A DNA stretch of 64,000 nt from Bifidobacterium breve DSM 20213 = JCM 1192 (GCF_001025175.1 NZ_AP012324.1:1984001-2048000); one strand, 5' to 3'; positions 25,246 to 37,400 are shown, numbered from the stretch's first letter. Program-made: numbers and translations. The notes: generated from the letters alone by a model not told the origin.

Positions 25246-26199
25246 ATGAAGACGCACAAGGAAGTAGCCGCATTATTGCAAACCGCACAACGAGAACAAC
25301 GCTGCGCCATTGGCGATGGAGGCAAACTCTACACCGCCTTGAGACGGCGGACAAAGATCGGAGAAGTTGTCTCTCCTTATCCCAATCTGTTTGCAGCCAC
25401 GTCATATTGGAAATCATTAAACGTTGAGCAACAGTCAATGCATCTCATCCGCGCATTAGCCAAAGTCCACCCGACATGGACGTTCGCGGGATTGAGCGCC
25501 GCCTGTGTCTACCAGTATGAACACTCATACTCTCTGCATAACGGAACGGTGGATATCGTCTCGCCAAAAGGTGCAAATTGCGGTGGGGCAAGCGGACTGA
25601 ATCGCATATACATGGCAAGATGTTCACAATATCGATGTCAGGGCATACTCGTTACCTCACCGGCCCGAACACTGATCGACTGTGCTTCGCTTCCTTTCGA
25701 TAAAGCTCTAGCTATCTACGATTCTGCACTGCGACTTCAACATGTAACTAAGCTCGACGTCGAAACCCTAATCGTTCAAACTGACTGCAACGAAACGAAC
25801 GTAAAAAGGCTGCTACGTTACGCTAATCCCTTACGAGAGAACGGCGGCGAGTCATGGGCCTATGCACGTATCAGGCAGCTTGGCTTCGCCGAGCCTTTAT
25901 TCCAGACTGAGTTTGATAATCCCGCCAATCCCGAAATGCCGTATCGTGTTGACTTTTGCTGGAAGCTCCACGACGGACGCATCATCGTGGTTGAATATGA
26001 CGGCATTGCCAAATACAGGGACACCAGTAATCCAAACCGCGCTAATCTCATGGCAAAATTTGAGTATGAACGGCAGCGAGACACCAATCTCAAAACGCAA
26101 GGAGTCACCAGCATCAAGCACCTGTTCTATGAAGACGTCTCCGATCTTAAACGACTGAATGCGCTACTCACCGCCATCGGCATACCCAAAATTCGGTAA
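25246..26199 (+). CDS. AbiEi-like / DUF559-like protein in an islet
   Basis: A 317-residue protein of the type often annotated in Actinobacteria as AbiEi-family antitoxin or DUF559 protein. The middle part (LAKVHPTWTFAGLSAACVY, then LVTSPARTLIDCASL) resembles the AbiEi-like scaffold. The C-terminus has PYRVDFCW-n-RIIVVEYDGIAKY (about residues 230-265), which fits the Vsr-like PD-(D/E)XK nuclease core of DUF559. Function is unknown; phage defence or genome maintenance is a guess. It is transcribed against the surrounding ribosomal operon, has lower GC than its neighbours and is flanked by palindrome arrays, all signs of acquisition. The ATG at 25246 has no clear Shine-Dalgarno. Confidence 0.7.
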   Translation: MKTHKEVAALLQTAQREQRCAIGDGGKLYTALRRRTKIGEVVSPYPNLFAATSYWKSLNVEQQSMHLIRALAKVHPTWTFAGLSAACVYQYEHSYSLHNGTVDIVSPKGANCGGASGLNRIYMARCSQYRCQGILVTSPARTLIDCASLPFDKALAIYDSALRLQHVTKLDVETLIVQTDCNETNVKRLLRYANPLRENGGESWAYARIRQLGFAEPLFQTEFDNPANPEMPYRVDFCWKLHDGRIIVVEYDGIAKYRDTSNPNRANLMAKFEYERQRDTNLKTQGVTSIKHLFYEDVSDLKRLNALLTAIGIPKIR

Positions 26200-26293
26200 T
26201 AAACGACAAACTCATACGGTGACTACGGCACCGTCCATACATTTGTCTGGAACAACATCACACCGGCGATGCTCCACAATGCTGCGTCCTCGT

Positions 26294-26406
26294 AGTGACA
26301 GAAATTTAGGAAAAGAACCGCTTCGTCCTAAAATCCTGTCACTGAGTCAAAGCCAATGACAGATATTTAGGAAATCAACCCCAATCTCCTAAAATCCTGT
26401 CGCTAA
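26294..26406. repeat. Array of two imperfect palindromes (right copy)
   Basis: Elements at 26294-26344 (GTGACAG/CTGTCAC arms) and 26357-26406, with the same 12-nt spacer sequence as in the left copy. The pair is a direct repeat of 24961-25065; roughly six differences in 106 positions counted by eye, several of them in the loops. Confidence 0.8.
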
Positions 26407-26512
26407 CGAACAGGGGATGCCCTAGGAACTACAAAGTTACCGGTTACGACTGCAATTACGGTTTGCGACTACGGTCACGATGCGACGAGATGCCCGATGA
26501 CTAACAACAACA

Positions 26513-26541
26513 AAAAGCCCGACCGTGATGGCCGGGCTTTT
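26513..26541. terminator. Terminator downstream of nusG
   Basis: Perfect outer stem AAAAGCCCG (26513-26521) / CGGGCTTTT (26533-26541) with extra pairing inside. On the minus strand it ends in TTTTTG and lies 13 bp after the nusG stop, so the secE-nusG transcript is expected to end here and not continue to rplK. Confidence 0.85.
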
Positions 26542-26554
26542 GCTATTAAACCTA

Positions 26555-27382
26555 TTAGTCGAGCTTCTGCACCTGGTGGAAGCCGAGCTCCACAGGCGTA
26601 TCGCGACCGAAGATGGACACGAGCACGGTGAGCTTCTGGGTGGTGGGTTCCACGTCGGAAACGACAGCGGCCATAGTGGCGAAAGGACCATCGGTAACGG
26701 TGACCTGGTCACCCACGGCATAGGAGACCTCGACCTTGCGCTTCTTGGCGGCAGCGGGCTTGTCGCCGGCGGCCTTGAGCGCTTCGGAGGCAATCATCGG
26801 GGCCATCATGGCCACGACTTCCTGACGGGAGAGCGGAGCCGGATCCTTGGACGGACCAACGAAGCCGGTCACGCCTTCGGTCTCACGCACGACACGGCGA
26901 GCGTTCTCGTCCGGCCACATACGAATCAGCACGTAGCCAGGAACACGCACGCGGGTGATGACCTTCTTGCCCTTTTCGGTGTGCTTCTCGACCTCTTCCA
27001 TCGGCACCTCGACCTGGAAGATCTGATCTTCCATGCCGAAAGAAGCCACACGGGACTCGATGTTGGTCTTCACCCGCTTCTCGTAGCCGGAGTAGGTGTG
27101 CAGCACGTACCACTTACCGTCAAGGGTGCGCAACGACTTGGAGAACTCATCAACGGCCTTCTGGCCGGCATCGGTTTCCTCAGCCTGCTCGGACTCGTTG
27201 ACTTCGGATTCTTCTTCCGCAGACTCAGCCACGGTTTCAGGGGAAGCCACAGGAGCCTCGGCAACAGGTTCGGCAGACTCAACGGCCTCGGCCGGAGCAT
27301 CAGCTACAGGAGCCTCATCGGCCGCCGCATCCACGTTCTCCAGAGCAGCGTCGAGGTTCTCGAGATTCAGTTCATCACTCAT
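26555..27382 (-). CDS. nusG: Transcription termination/antitermination protein NusG
   Basis: A 275-residue NusG. The NGN domain begins [20 protein letters not shown] (about residue 90) and includes [10 protein letters not shown] and GVTGFVGPS. The C-terminal KOW domain ([13 protein letters not shown]) is near residue 222. It binds RNA polymerase and, through KOW, Rho or ribosomal protein S10. The first 85 residues are an Ala/Glu-rich acidic extension not present in E. coli NusG; actinobacterial NusGs often have one. GAAGGTGA precedes the ATG at 27382. It follows secE by 32 bp. Confidence 0.97.
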   Translation of the reverse strand: MSDELNLENLDAALENVDAAADEAPVADAPAEAVESAEPVAEAPVASPETVAESAEEESEVNESEQAEETDAGQKAVDEFSKSLRTLDGKWYVLHTYSGYEKRVKTNIESRVASFGMEDQIFQVEVPMEEVEKHTEKGKKVITRVRVPGYVLIRMWPDENARRVVRETEGVTGFVGPSKDPAPLSRQEVVAMMAPMIASEALKAAGDKPAAAKKRKVEVSYAVGDQVTVTDGPFATMAAVVSDVEPTTQKLTVLVSIFGRDTPVELGFHQVQKLD

Positions 27383-27414
27383 GCGTTGTCATTCACCTTC
27401 AGGTTATGCGTAAA

Positions 27415-27642
27415 TCAGCCGAAAATACCCAACGTGGCCTTGCCCAGACCGAAGTCCATGCCGGTAACGAGGGCCATCAGCAGCAACACGAAGATGAACA
27501 CAGCCAAAGACCAGAAGAACAGTTCCTTGGCAGTAGGGGTAACGACCTTGCGAAGCTCATCAATGATCTGCTTGATAAACAGACCAATACGCATGAAGAC
27601 ATTCGGCTTGACTGCCTTTTCGTTTGCGCTCGTCTTAGCCAT
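27415..27642 (-). CDS. secE: Preprotein translocase subunit SecE
   Basis: A 75-residue single-span SecE. The conserved amphipathic segment FIKQIIDELRKVVTPTAKEL precedes one transmembrane helix (SLAVFIFVLLLMALVTGMDF). It stabilises SecY in the translocon. The start at 27642 (MAKTSANEK) is chosen from family length; the longer frame would run into tRNA-Trp. The order tRNA-Trp, secE, nusG is the conserved bacterial one. Confidence 0.95.
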   Translation of the reverse strand: MAKTSANEKAVKPNVFMRIGLFIKQIIDELRKVVTPTAKELFFWSLAVFIFVLLLMALVTGMDFGLGKATLGIFG

Positions 27643-27684
27643 TCCGTACCTCGCATCAGCTGCTTGATTATTGAAGAAACTTGG

Positions 27685-27757
27685 CAGGGAAGGCGGGACT
27701 CGAACCCACAACCTACGGTTTTGGAGACCGTTGCGCTACCAATTGCGCCACTTCCCT
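27685..27757 (-). tRNA. tRNA-Trp (anticodon CCA)
   Basis: Cloverleaf on the minus strand: acceptor AGGGAAG/CTTCCCT with discriminator G, anticodon stem ACGGT/ACCGT with loop CTCCAAA, T arm TGTGG/CCCGC region. Anticodon CCA. Unlike the three tRNAs at 3 kb, the terminal CCA is encoded (27682-27684). It lies 40 bp before secE. Confidence 0.95.
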
Positions 27758-27944
27758 AGGTGAAGTTCACCTCGGCTGACGTTCCGTAGAGAACGCTTCG
27801 CCATGGCGGAAACCGCCAAATCGCTATAGTAACGGCTGGGGTGGATTAAGGCAAATCGCGTGTCGGATAAACTGCAAAATCGCCTCCAAAGACGACCAAG
27901 GGGAGCCGGGCTCAACGCGCCCAAAACTCCCCTCAGGATGCGCT

Positions 27945-27960
27945 CCCCTCTTCGGAGGGG
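27945..27960. terminator. UUCG-tetraloop hairpin after the aminotransferase gene
   Basis: CCCCTC-TTCG-GAGGGG, a perfect stem with a stabilising tetraloop, 11 bp beyond the aminotransferase stop. A further CTCCCCTC lies just next to it, so it belongs to the REP-like family in this genome. There is no T-run, so termination is uncertain. Confidence 0.4.
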
Positions 27961-27971
27961 AAAGGAACGGT

Positions 27972-29177
27972 TTACTTCGCCCAGTCCTTGAAACGCTTCA
28001 TGCCCTCGGCCAGATCGTCGTCGGCGAGAGCATAAGAGAAGCGCAGGTAACCGGGAGCGCCGAAGGCTTCACCGGGAACAGCGGCCACGTGAGCTTCGTC
28101 CAACAGAGCAGCGGCAAAATCGGCAGAAGTGGCGCACACCGTGCCGTTGGAACCCAGCGGCTTGCCCAGCAACGCGGTGATATCCGCAAATGCATAGAAC
28201 GCACCGGTCGGAGTCGGGCAATACACGCCCTCGATGTCGTTCAGAGCCGCAACAATCGCACGGCGACGCACATCAAAAGCCTTACGCATCTCGTATACCT
28301 CATCCAGAGGGCCGGATACGGCGGCCAATGCGGCACGCTGAGAGATATTGGCCACATTCGAAGTCATATGACCCTGCAGCTTGGTGGCAGCCTTGGCCAC
28401 CTCAGCCGGGGCGACCATCCAGCCGACACGCCAGCCAGGCATCGCGTAGGTCTTGGCCACACCGTTAAGCACCAGTAGCTGGTCGCGGCATTCCGGCACG
28501 GCAGCACCGATATATGTGGTGCGCGCGTCGTCATAGTTCAGGTGCTCATAAATCTCATCGGAGATAATCCAGATGTGGTGCTCAACAGCCCAACGTCCGA
28601 TGGCTTCCACAGTTTCCGGCTTCCATACGGCACCGGTCGGGTTGTTCGGCGAGTTGACGATGATGGCCTTGGTCCGCTCGGTGCGGGCGGCCTCAAGTGC
28701 CTCCAGCGACGGCTCAAAGTTCACGTCGGCACCGGCAAATACCTCTACCGGCACGCCATCCGCCAGCTTCACGGCCTCAGGGTAGCTGGTCCAGTACGGG
28801 GTGGGGATGATGACCTCGTCACCATCGTTGAGCAGAATCTGGAAAGCCTCATATACGGCCTGCTTGCCGCCGTTGGTCACCACTACCTGGTCAGCGCTTA
28901 CCTCGTAGCCAGAGTCACGCAACACCTTGGCCGCGATGGCCTCGCGCAGCTCGGGCAAACCCGGAGTGGGCGTGTACTTGTAGTTCTTCGGATCAAGGCA
29001 CGCATCGGCAGCGGCCTTGACCACGTTCGCGGGAGTCGGGAAGTTCGGCTCACCGGCACCAAAACCGATAACGTCAAGACCGGTGGCCTTCATTGCCTTG
29101 GCCTTGGAATCCACGGCGAGCGTAGCGCTCGGTGCCACAGTGTTGATACGGTCGGAAAGAATCTGCCATTGCGCCAT
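27972..29177 (-). CDS. Pyridoxal-phosphate aminotransferase, aspartate type
   Basis: A 401-residue class I aminotransferase. Motifs are [13 protein letters not shown] near residue 38, [12 protein letters not shown] (about 170), the DEIYEHLNY region, the Schiff-base lysine in [15 protein letters not shown] (about 235) and a C-terminal LRFSYA arginine motif. It most resembles the AspB/AspC-like subgroup of Actinobacteria that makes aspartate from oxaloacetate, but the exact substrate cannot be read from the sequence. Two close ATGs (29183 and 29177) are possible; the second has better spacing to AAGAG. It diverges from the deacetylase gene. Confidence 0.88.
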   Translation of the reverse strand: MAQWQILSDRINTVAPSATLAVDSKAKAMKATGLDVIGFGAGEPNFPTPANVVKAAADACLDPKNYKYTPTPGLPELREAIAAKVLRDSGYEVSADQVVVTNGGKQAVYEAFQILLNDGDEVIIPTPYWTSYPEAVKLADGVPVEVFAGADVNFEPSLEALEAARTERTKAIIVNSPNNPTGAVWKPETVEAIGRWAVEHHIWIISDEIYEHLNYDDARTTYIGAAVPECRDQLLVLNGVAKTYAMPGWRVGWMVAPAEVAKAATKLQGHMTSNVANISQRAALAAVSGPLDEVYEMRKAFDVRRRAIVAALNDIEGVYCPTPTGAFYAFADITALLGKPLGSNGTVCATSADFAAALLDEAHVAAVPGEAFGAPGYLRFSYALADDDLAEGMKRFKDWAK

Positions 29178-29318
29178 AGTCATGGCTCTTACGATAACCC
29201 CAACGCACGATGTTTGGAAGTGTGTTGTAGGTCTCAACAAAACTGGACATCCGCATAGGGTCTGTGGTGCAATGGAGCTGCGCGCAGCAGGTTGGGAAAG
29301 CGTGCCGGAGGAGAGATT

Positions 29319-30581
29319 ATGGCAAAGCATCACGAAAGCCATGGCAGTCGTGGGACTCGCCGCAGCACAGTCGAGCCACGTGTGGCGTACAGCCGCCATG
29401 CCGAAACGCATAGCGCTCATGGCAGCCAGTTGCACTACGGGCAACACGCCAGCCACCGTTCCGCTGCCGCAATCGCAGCACAGCGCACGCGGCGTATCGC
29501 CGTATTGGTGGTAGCAGCCGTGGTGGCAGTGGCCTTGGTAATCACCGTCGGTGTCGTTGCGCATGGGTGGTTCGTCCGGCAGTCTGCGCCATCCATGCAA
29601 CAGCAGCTTCCGACCACCGCGCATAAATCACTTACCCGTAAAACCGTGCCGCAGTTGGATCCCGGCAACATCGTCATCGGTGTCAACGGCAGCGAAACCA
29701 CCTATGTGCTCAAGGGTGAGCAGTATGTGGAAGGCGGCGCACATGCCATCGAGCCGGAAGACGGCGTACTGACCGGCAACATTGTCACTACCGGCACCGT
29801 AGACACGAACACTCCCGGCGATTACACGGTGCAATACACGGTTCATGATTCAACCGGCCATGAGGCATCCGCCACGCGCACGGTCAAAGTAGTGGACACG
29901 ATGGATAAGCAGACCGGCGGTATTCCCGTGCTGATGTACCACTATGTCTACGATCCGGCGAATCCGCCTGCAGACGTTGACGCGAACTGGATTCCGACCA
30001 CGTCACTCGAGCCGCAGCTGCAATACCTGACGCAGAACAATTTCTATTACCCGTCCTGGCCCGAGGTCCGCGCATTCATCGATGGCAAGCACAGCCTGCC
30101 CAAGAACAGCATCGTGATGACTTTCGATGACGGCGAGCCGCACTTCTTCCAGTACGGCTCCCCTCTGCTGGCCAAGTACAAGGTGCCGGCCACGTCGTTC
30201 ATCATAGGGGCCGATGGCGAGGCACTGAACAAGATGAAGACCTACGCCACGCCATATCTTGAGTATGAATCGCATTCGTTCGACATGCACCGCGCCGGCG
30301 GCACGGTCGGCCACGGCGGACGCATCAGCGCAATGAGCCATCAGGAGATTGTGGATGATCTCAAGCAGTCGGAACAGGTAACCGGCTCCTTGCAGGCATT
30401 TGCCTATCCGTTCGGCGATACCACGCCAGACGCGATTGAGGCGGTCAGGGAGACCGGCACATTGGCCGCGTTTACCACTCAGTATGGCTGGGCCGATGTT
30501 GGTGCCGATCCCATGAACTTGCCACGCGTGCGCATTCAGGGCACTGGCTCGCTGGATACGTTTATCGCGGCGATTCAGTGA
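29319..30581 (+). CDS. Membrane-anchored polysaccharide deacetylase
   Basis: A 420-residue protein. A basic His/Arg-rich cytoplasmic head of about 60 residues is followed by one transmembrane helix ([18 protein letters not shown]), then an immunoglobulin-like, DUF5011-type domain (about 115-200) and a NodB-type deacetylase with [18 protein letters not shown] and [10 protein letters not shown] (about residues 215-420). Such enzymes remove acetyl groups from cell wall or surface glycans outside the cell. The TFDDG aspartates are intact. The GGAGGAGAG upstream of the ATG at 29319 is one of the best ribosome binding sites in the window. Confidence 0.88.
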   Translation: MAKHHESHGSRGTRRSTVEPRVAYSRHAETHSAHGSQLHYGQHASHRSAAAIAAQRTRRIAVLVVAAVVAVALVITVGVVAHGWFVRQSAPSMQQQLPTTAHKSLTRKTVPQLDPGNIVIGVNGSETTYVLKGEQYVEGGAHAIEPEDGVLTGNIVTTGTVDTNTPGDYTVQYTVHDSTGHEASATRTVKVVDTMDKQTGGIPVLMYHYVYDPANPPADVDANWIPTTSLEPQLQYLTQNNFYYPSWPEVRAFIDGKHSLPKNSIVMTFDDGEPHFFQYGSPLLAKYKVPATSFIIGADGEALNKMKTYATPYLEYESHSFDMHRAGGTVGHGGRISAMSHQEIVDDLKQSEQVTGSLQAFAYPFGDTTPDAIEAVRETGTLAAFTTQYGWADVGADPMNLPRVRIQGTGSLDTFIAAIQ

Positions 30582-30640
30582 ATACAGCGAGTGGATGAGG
30601 GCAGGCTCTGACCTCTCACAGTTCTCTCACTACGCCTATC

Positions 30641-30663
30641 AGCTCCCTCATCAGAGGGGAGCT
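30641..30663. repeat. REP-like hairpin between deacetylase and proB
   Basis: AGCTCCCTC / GAGGGGAGCT around the loop ATCA, between two convergent genes. It is a member of the palindrome family seen at 11.2, 37.9, 41.2, 53.1 and 60.1 kb and may serve as a bidirectional terminator. Confidence 0.5.
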
Positions 30664-30676
30664 TCAACGCAATGAC

Positions 30677-31810
30677 TCACACCAGTACAAGATTGTCGCG
30701 GTGCACAAGCGGATGCGCGTACTGATCGCCCAGGAATCGCTTGAGCTGAGCCGTATTGCGACCGAGCGTCTGCGGAATCTCCTCGGAGTCGAAGCCGGCC
30801 AGACCACGGGCCAGATGCGTGCCGGATTCGTCATCGATCCATACAGGATCGCCGGCGGAAAAATCGCCATGCACATCGAGAGCGCCGGCGGCCAGCAACG
30901 ATGCCCGACCACCACGAATGGCCTTGGCTGCACCCGCATCAACCACAATCGTGCCGCGCGGTTCAGCCGCAAAACCAATCCATAGGCGGCGCGAAGATCC
31001 ACGGGCCTTGACCGGGGCAAACACCGTGCCCACCGGATCGCCCATCATTGCGGGGCCTGCATTCGAAGCGCACGTCAGCACGGTAGGAATACCGGAAACG
31101 GCCGCCACACGAGCAGCCTCAAGTTTCGTGACCATGCCACCGGTACCGACTTTGGAGCCCGAGCCGGACACCTGGATATCGCCCAGCGCGTCGATTACGT
31201 TGGGCACATATTCCACGCGGCGCGATCCGGGCTGAGCAGGCGGTGCGGTGTACAGCGCATCCACGTCGGTGAGCAATACCAACGCTTCGGCACGCACCAG
31301 ATTGGCCACCAAAGCAGACAGCCGGTCGTTATCGCCGAAACGAATCTCGTTGGAGGCCAGCGAGTCGTTCTCATTGATAATCGGCACCACGCCCAGATCG
31401 AGCAGCCGATCCAACGTACGTTCCACGTTGCGGTACTGGGTGGCTCGAATCGTGTCTTCCGCGGTGATCAGAATCTGTCCCACCCGAATACCGAACCGGC
31501 CGAAGGCAGCTTCATAGCGGGCCATCAGCAGGCCTTGTCCCACGGCGGCGGTGGCCTGCTGGGTAGCCACATCAGCCGGTCGCTCATCAAAGCCCAACGG
31601 GCCAAAACCCGCGGCGATAGCACCGGAAGAGACCAGCACCACACGGGCACCCATCAGCCGTACCTGCGCCAATGCGGCGGTAAGAGCGTCGAGCTTGTCA
31701 GGGTCGAGGTGCCCGCTCGGCTGGGTCAGGGAGCTAGATCCGACCTTGACGACGATAGTGCCGGCAGCGGCGATCATGCGCCGTACCTCGGCCTGACTTG
31801 GTGTGCTCAT
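30677..31810 (-). CDS. proB: Glutamate 5-kinase
   Basis: A 377-residue ProB, the first enzyme of proline synthesis (glutamate to glutamyl 5-phosphate). The amino acid kinase domain begins IVVKVGSSSLTQPSG (about residue 17) and has LVSSGAIAAG, INENDSLA and GTGGMVTKLEAA. A C-terminal PUA domain covers about residues 280-365. It is downstream of obg on the same strand with 105 bp between, an arrangement common in Actinobacteria (obg-proB). Confidence 0.95.
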   Translation of the reverse strand: MSTPSQAEVRRMIAAAGTIVVKVGSSSLTQPSGHLDPDKLDALTAALAQVRLMGARVVLVSSGAIAAGFGPLGFDERPADVATQQATAAVGQGLLMARYEAAFGRFGIRVGQILITAEDTIRATQYRNVERTLDRLLDLGVVPIINENDSLASNEIRFGDNDRLSALVANLVRAEALVLLTDVDALYTAPPAQPGSRRVEYVPNVIDALGDIQVSGSGSKVGTGGMVTKLEAARVAAVSGIPTVLTCASNAGPAMMGDPVGTVFAPVKARGSSRRLWIGFAAEPRGTIVVDAGAAKAIRGGRASLLAAGALDVHGDFSAGDPVWIDDESGTHLARGLAGFDSEEIPQTLGRNTAQLKRFLGDQYAHPLVHRDNLVLV

Positions 31811-31890
31811 TTGCTTTCCAATTCCGCCTCCGACGGTGGAGCTGTCAATCTGCAGCCGACCAGGACTACCCCGTCTCGCTGTGCTCGGCA

Positions 31891-31908
31891 GCTCCCGCCG
31901 GCGGGAGC
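31891..31908. repeat. REP-like palindrome between proB and obg
   Basis: Perfect palindrome GCTCCCGCCGGCGGGAGC. The same core lies at 51861, 51953 and 56696. Here it stands alone in the 105-bp gap upstream of proB. Confidence 0.65.
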
Positions 31909-31915
31909 AACTTCA

Positions 31916-33658
<1,743 letters not shown>

Positions 33659-33673
33659 TTAACGCTATATCGC

Positions 33674-33925
33674 TCAGGCAGCGATGACGTCGACGACCTT
33701 GCGGTCACGGCGCACACCGAACTTCACAGAGCCATCGGCGAGGGCGAACAGCGTGTGATCCTTGCCCATGCCGACGTTCTGGCCCGCGTGGAAGTTGGTG
33801 CCACGCTGGCGGACGATGATGTTGCCGGCCACGACGGCTTCGCCGCCGAACTTCTTCACGCCGAGGTACTGAGGCGACGAATCGCGACCGTTACGAGAGC
33901 TGGACGCACCCTTCTTATGTGCCAT
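33674..33925 (-). CDS. rpmA: 50S ribosomal protein L27
   Basis: An 83-residue L27 with the diagnostic start [29 protein letters not shown] (landmark over residues 1-29) and the [14 protein letters not shown] motif. It lies near the peptidyl transferase centre. Order rplU-rpmA-obg is the classic cluster. It follows rplU by 22 bp. Confidence 0.98.
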   Translation of the reverse strand: MAHKKGASSSRNGRDSSPQYLGVKKFGGEAVVAGNIIVRQRGTNFHAGQNVGMGKDHTLFALADGSVKFGVRRDRKVVDVIAA

Positions 33926-33947
33926 GATTCATGGTCCTTTCTATAAC

Positions 33948-34256
33948 TCAGGCAATCGCCGTGATCTTGACGATAGTCAGCGGCTGACGGTGACCCTTGC
34001 GACGAGCAACGCCAGTCTTGTTCTTGTACTTCTGGATGTTGATCTTCGGGCCCTTGGCCTCGTCGTTCACAACCTCAGCCTTGACGGACACCTTGGCCAG
34101 ATCGGCGGCAGCAAGGGTCACCTTGGCGCCATCGACCAGGAGAGCAACCGGAAACTCCACGGTATCGCCCTTCTTGGCGTCGAGACGGTTCACGAGGATG
34201 GTGTCGCCAACCTCGACCTTTTCCTGATGGCCACCGGCCTTCACAATCGCGTACAT
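33948..34256 (-). CDS. rplU: 50S ribosomal protein L21
   Basis: A 102-residue L21, starting [18 protein letters not shown] and ending with [19 protein letters not shown], both conserved. The start at 34256 is preceded by AAAAGGAA; the 14-codon upstream extension does not match the family. First gene of rplU-rpmA. Confidence 0.98.
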   Translation of the reverse strand: MYAIVKAGGHQEKVEVGDTILVNRLDAKKGDTVEFPVALLVDGAKVTLAAADLAKVSVKAEVVNDEAKGPKINIQKYKNKTGVARRKGHRQPLTIVKITAIA

Positions 34257-34442
34257 ATTCGTTCCTTTTATGTTTTGGAAAGCTACCTTGCCCAACACGC
34301 ACCGAGCCTGCGGTCAGACACCGAGTTTCGAATTTACACCTACACGCGGACTAAAGCAAATGGTTTTTATCTGCGTGTCAAGCACGACACACCCCGGCTT
34401 TTCGCAACCGAGGGTATGCCCGCATGAAACATTTGTCTAATG

Positions 34443-37400
34443 CTACTCCTCCTCGGTGTTGTTGGCGGCCACGGCAGCAGCTGCAATCTGGGCCAGTTTG
34501 GCCTTGACATCAGCGCTGGAGCCGGCCGGTTCCGGAGCTGGGGCAGTGCCTCGACCATGCTTGTTGGTCTTGACGAACGGATCACCGCCGCGCAATGCGT
34601 ACGGGTCATCGTAGTCGGCGGAAACGGTCGGCTGATCGTGCAGGATAAAGCCACGACCCTTGCAAGTCGGGCATTCCTCGGAGAACGCCTCGACCAAGCC
34701 CTGACCGATGCGCTTACGGGTCATCTGCACCAGACCAAGCGAGGTGACCTCGGCCACCTGATGCTTGGTCCGGTCACGCGCCAGGCATTCGACTAGACGG
34801 CGCAGCACCAAGTCACGGTTAGCGGGCATGACCATATCCACATAGTCAATCATCACCATGCCGCCGATGTCGCGCAGTCGCAGCTGACGTGCAATTTCCT
34901 CAGAGGCCTCCAAATTGCAACGCGTCACCGTCTCCTCAAGGGACTTGCCCTTGCCGATGAAGCGGCCGGTGTTCACATCAATGGTGGTCATGGCTTCAGT
35001 GCGGTCGATGACGATCGACCCACCAGACGGCAGGTAGACCTGACGCTCCATGCCCTTTCTGAGCTGGGAGTCGATCTGCCACTTGTCGAACACGTCCTTG
35101 CCCTCATGCTCGGCCGGGTCCCACTTCTCCAGCTTATCCTTCAAGTCGGGGGCCATGGTGTCGAGATACTCCTCGATACGGCCGTAGACCTTGTCACCTT
35201 CGACGATGAGCTTGCCGAAGTCATCGTTGAAGATGTCGCGCACCACACGGATAGCCACATCGGGCTCGCCCTGCAGGAGCTTCGGGCGCTTGCCATGCCA
35301 GAATTCCTCACGCTTGGCGTTGATGCGCTCCCACTGGCGAACCAAAGACTCAAGATCCTTGACGATGGCTTCCTCGGAGGCGCCCTCGGCTGCGGTACGG
35401 ATGATGACACCCATATCCTTCGGGGCGATCTTGGAGACGATGCCCTTGAGCCGGCTACGTTCGCGTTCGGAGAGCTTGCGGCTCACGCCGGTCATGCCGC
35501 CGGACGGCACGAGCACCAGGAAGCGGCCGGCGAGCGTGACCTGAGAAGTCAGGCGGGCGCCCTTGTGTCCGATCGGATCCTTGGTGACCTGCACGAGCAC
35601 CGGGTCGCCGGACTTGAACGCCAACTCGATGCGGCGCGGCTGGCCTTCGAGACGCGCGGCGTCCCAGTTGACCTCACCGGCGTAGAGCACGCCGTTACGG
35701 GCCTGGCCGATGTCCACGAAAGCGGCTTCCATGCTGGGCAGCACGTTCTGTACACGGCCGAGGTAGATGTTGCCCACGGTCTGCACTTCCTGGATGTCGG
35801 AGACGTAATGCTCGACCAGAATGTTGTCTTCCACCACGGAAATCTGGGTGTGATGTTCCTTCTCGCGCACCACCATGAGGCGATCGACGTTCTCACGGCG
35901 TGCGAGGAAATCCTGCTCCATGAGCTGGCTCTGGCGGCTACGCTCACGACGATTGTCACGGCGTCGCTGTTTCTTGGCCTCAAGACGGGTGGAGCCTTCC
36001 ACATCGGTGATCTCATCGATGTACTGCTGCTTGCGGGAGCGGCGAGTCAGCTGCTGATCGTCCTGCTCATCACCGCTCTCGGCATTCTTGCCTCCGCGGC
36101 GGCGACGGCGACGGCGGGTAACGGTCTGCTCCTCGTCATCATCACGGTCGCGCTCATCGCGATCATCGCGACGGCGACGGGAATCGTCACCATTGTTCTC
36201 GGAGGACTCGCTGTCGTTGTTGGAAGCACCGGACTCGTTGCGGGAGCCACGGCGACGGCGACGGCGGGAACGGGTGCGGGTGGAGTCGGACTCTTCGTCG
36301 TTCTCCTCTTCAGCAATCGGCGAGTACGTAATGTCATCCAGCTCGAGGTCTTCCTCAATCTGCTCGACTTCGGCGGCAGCACGGCGCTCCTGGGCGTTCA
36401 GGCGGCGAGAACGGCGAGAACGGCGAGAATCGGACTGGTCATCAGCGTCGAAATCATCCTGAGCCTCATTCCGGCGACGGTTATTGCGGCTGTCATCGCG
36501 GTCATCGTGATCATCGCGGTCATCATGATCGCCGTGATCGCTGCGGTTCGACCGGCGGGAACGAGACGGGCGTTCCTCGTAATCGGCCTCATCCTCACGG
36601 GCGCGGGAGCGACGAGAAGAGCGGGAACGCTGTTCGCCATCATCTTCCTCATCATCACGATCATCACGTCGCATGTCCGGGAGCACCGGCTCTTGGAACA
36701 GCAGGGAAGTCATCGGCTTGCCACGACGGGCGGATTCATGCCCTGCAGGCAGCGCATCAATCACATCCAGCACGCGCTCATCGGGGTTTTCTTCGCGCGC
36801 GTCTTCCGAAGAACGGCGGCTGCGAGTACGACGGGCCGAGCGGGGCTCGTCATCGCGGTCATCGCGGTCATTCGTAGTGGAACGACGGCGACGCACCGGA
36901 CGATCGCCATCCTCATCGGAGTCGTCGACCGCAGTACGGCGGCGAGATGAACGCGGCGCATCATCATCTTCGAGATCGTCAATCACAGAGCGACGGCGAC
37001 GCACCAGACGATCGTTATCTTCATCAAAATCATCGGATGCAACGCGACGACGGCGAATCGGACGCTCATCGTCTTCCTCGAGATCATCGGACACCGTACG
37101 GCGACGGCGCACCGGGCGCGGCTCATCATCGTCATCAGCCACAGCACGACGCCGAGTCGGACGGTCCTCATAATCGGCATTATCGGCAGAGCGGCGGCTA
37201 CGGGTGCGGCGCGCCGGGTGCTTTTCATCATCGGAGGCGTTATTGTCGGTAGTTTCGGCGGAAGCGGACGCATCGGCATCAGGCAAAGCGGGTGCCTCAA
37301 ACAGCGGGGCGGCGTGTTCCTGGACTTGCAGCTCAAGGGATGCGCCGGCAGCACCGGTGCCACGCACTACACGACGGCCACCGCGACGGCGGCGAGTCGG

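Larger units (their letters stand above)
26200..26554. other. Intergenic stretch between the islet gene and nusG
   Basis: About 355 bp with no gene. It holds the right palindrome array (26294-26406) and the nusG terminator (26513-26541). The segment 26407-26510 shows nothing recognisable. Confidence 0.5.

Noticed and set aside
35106..36950. Plus-strand 614-codon frame that looks like a membrane protein
   Set aside because: It is antisense to the Arg/Asp-rich repeat of RNase E/G; complement codons of Asp and Arg give Ile/Val/Ala/Thr, which imitate membrane helices.
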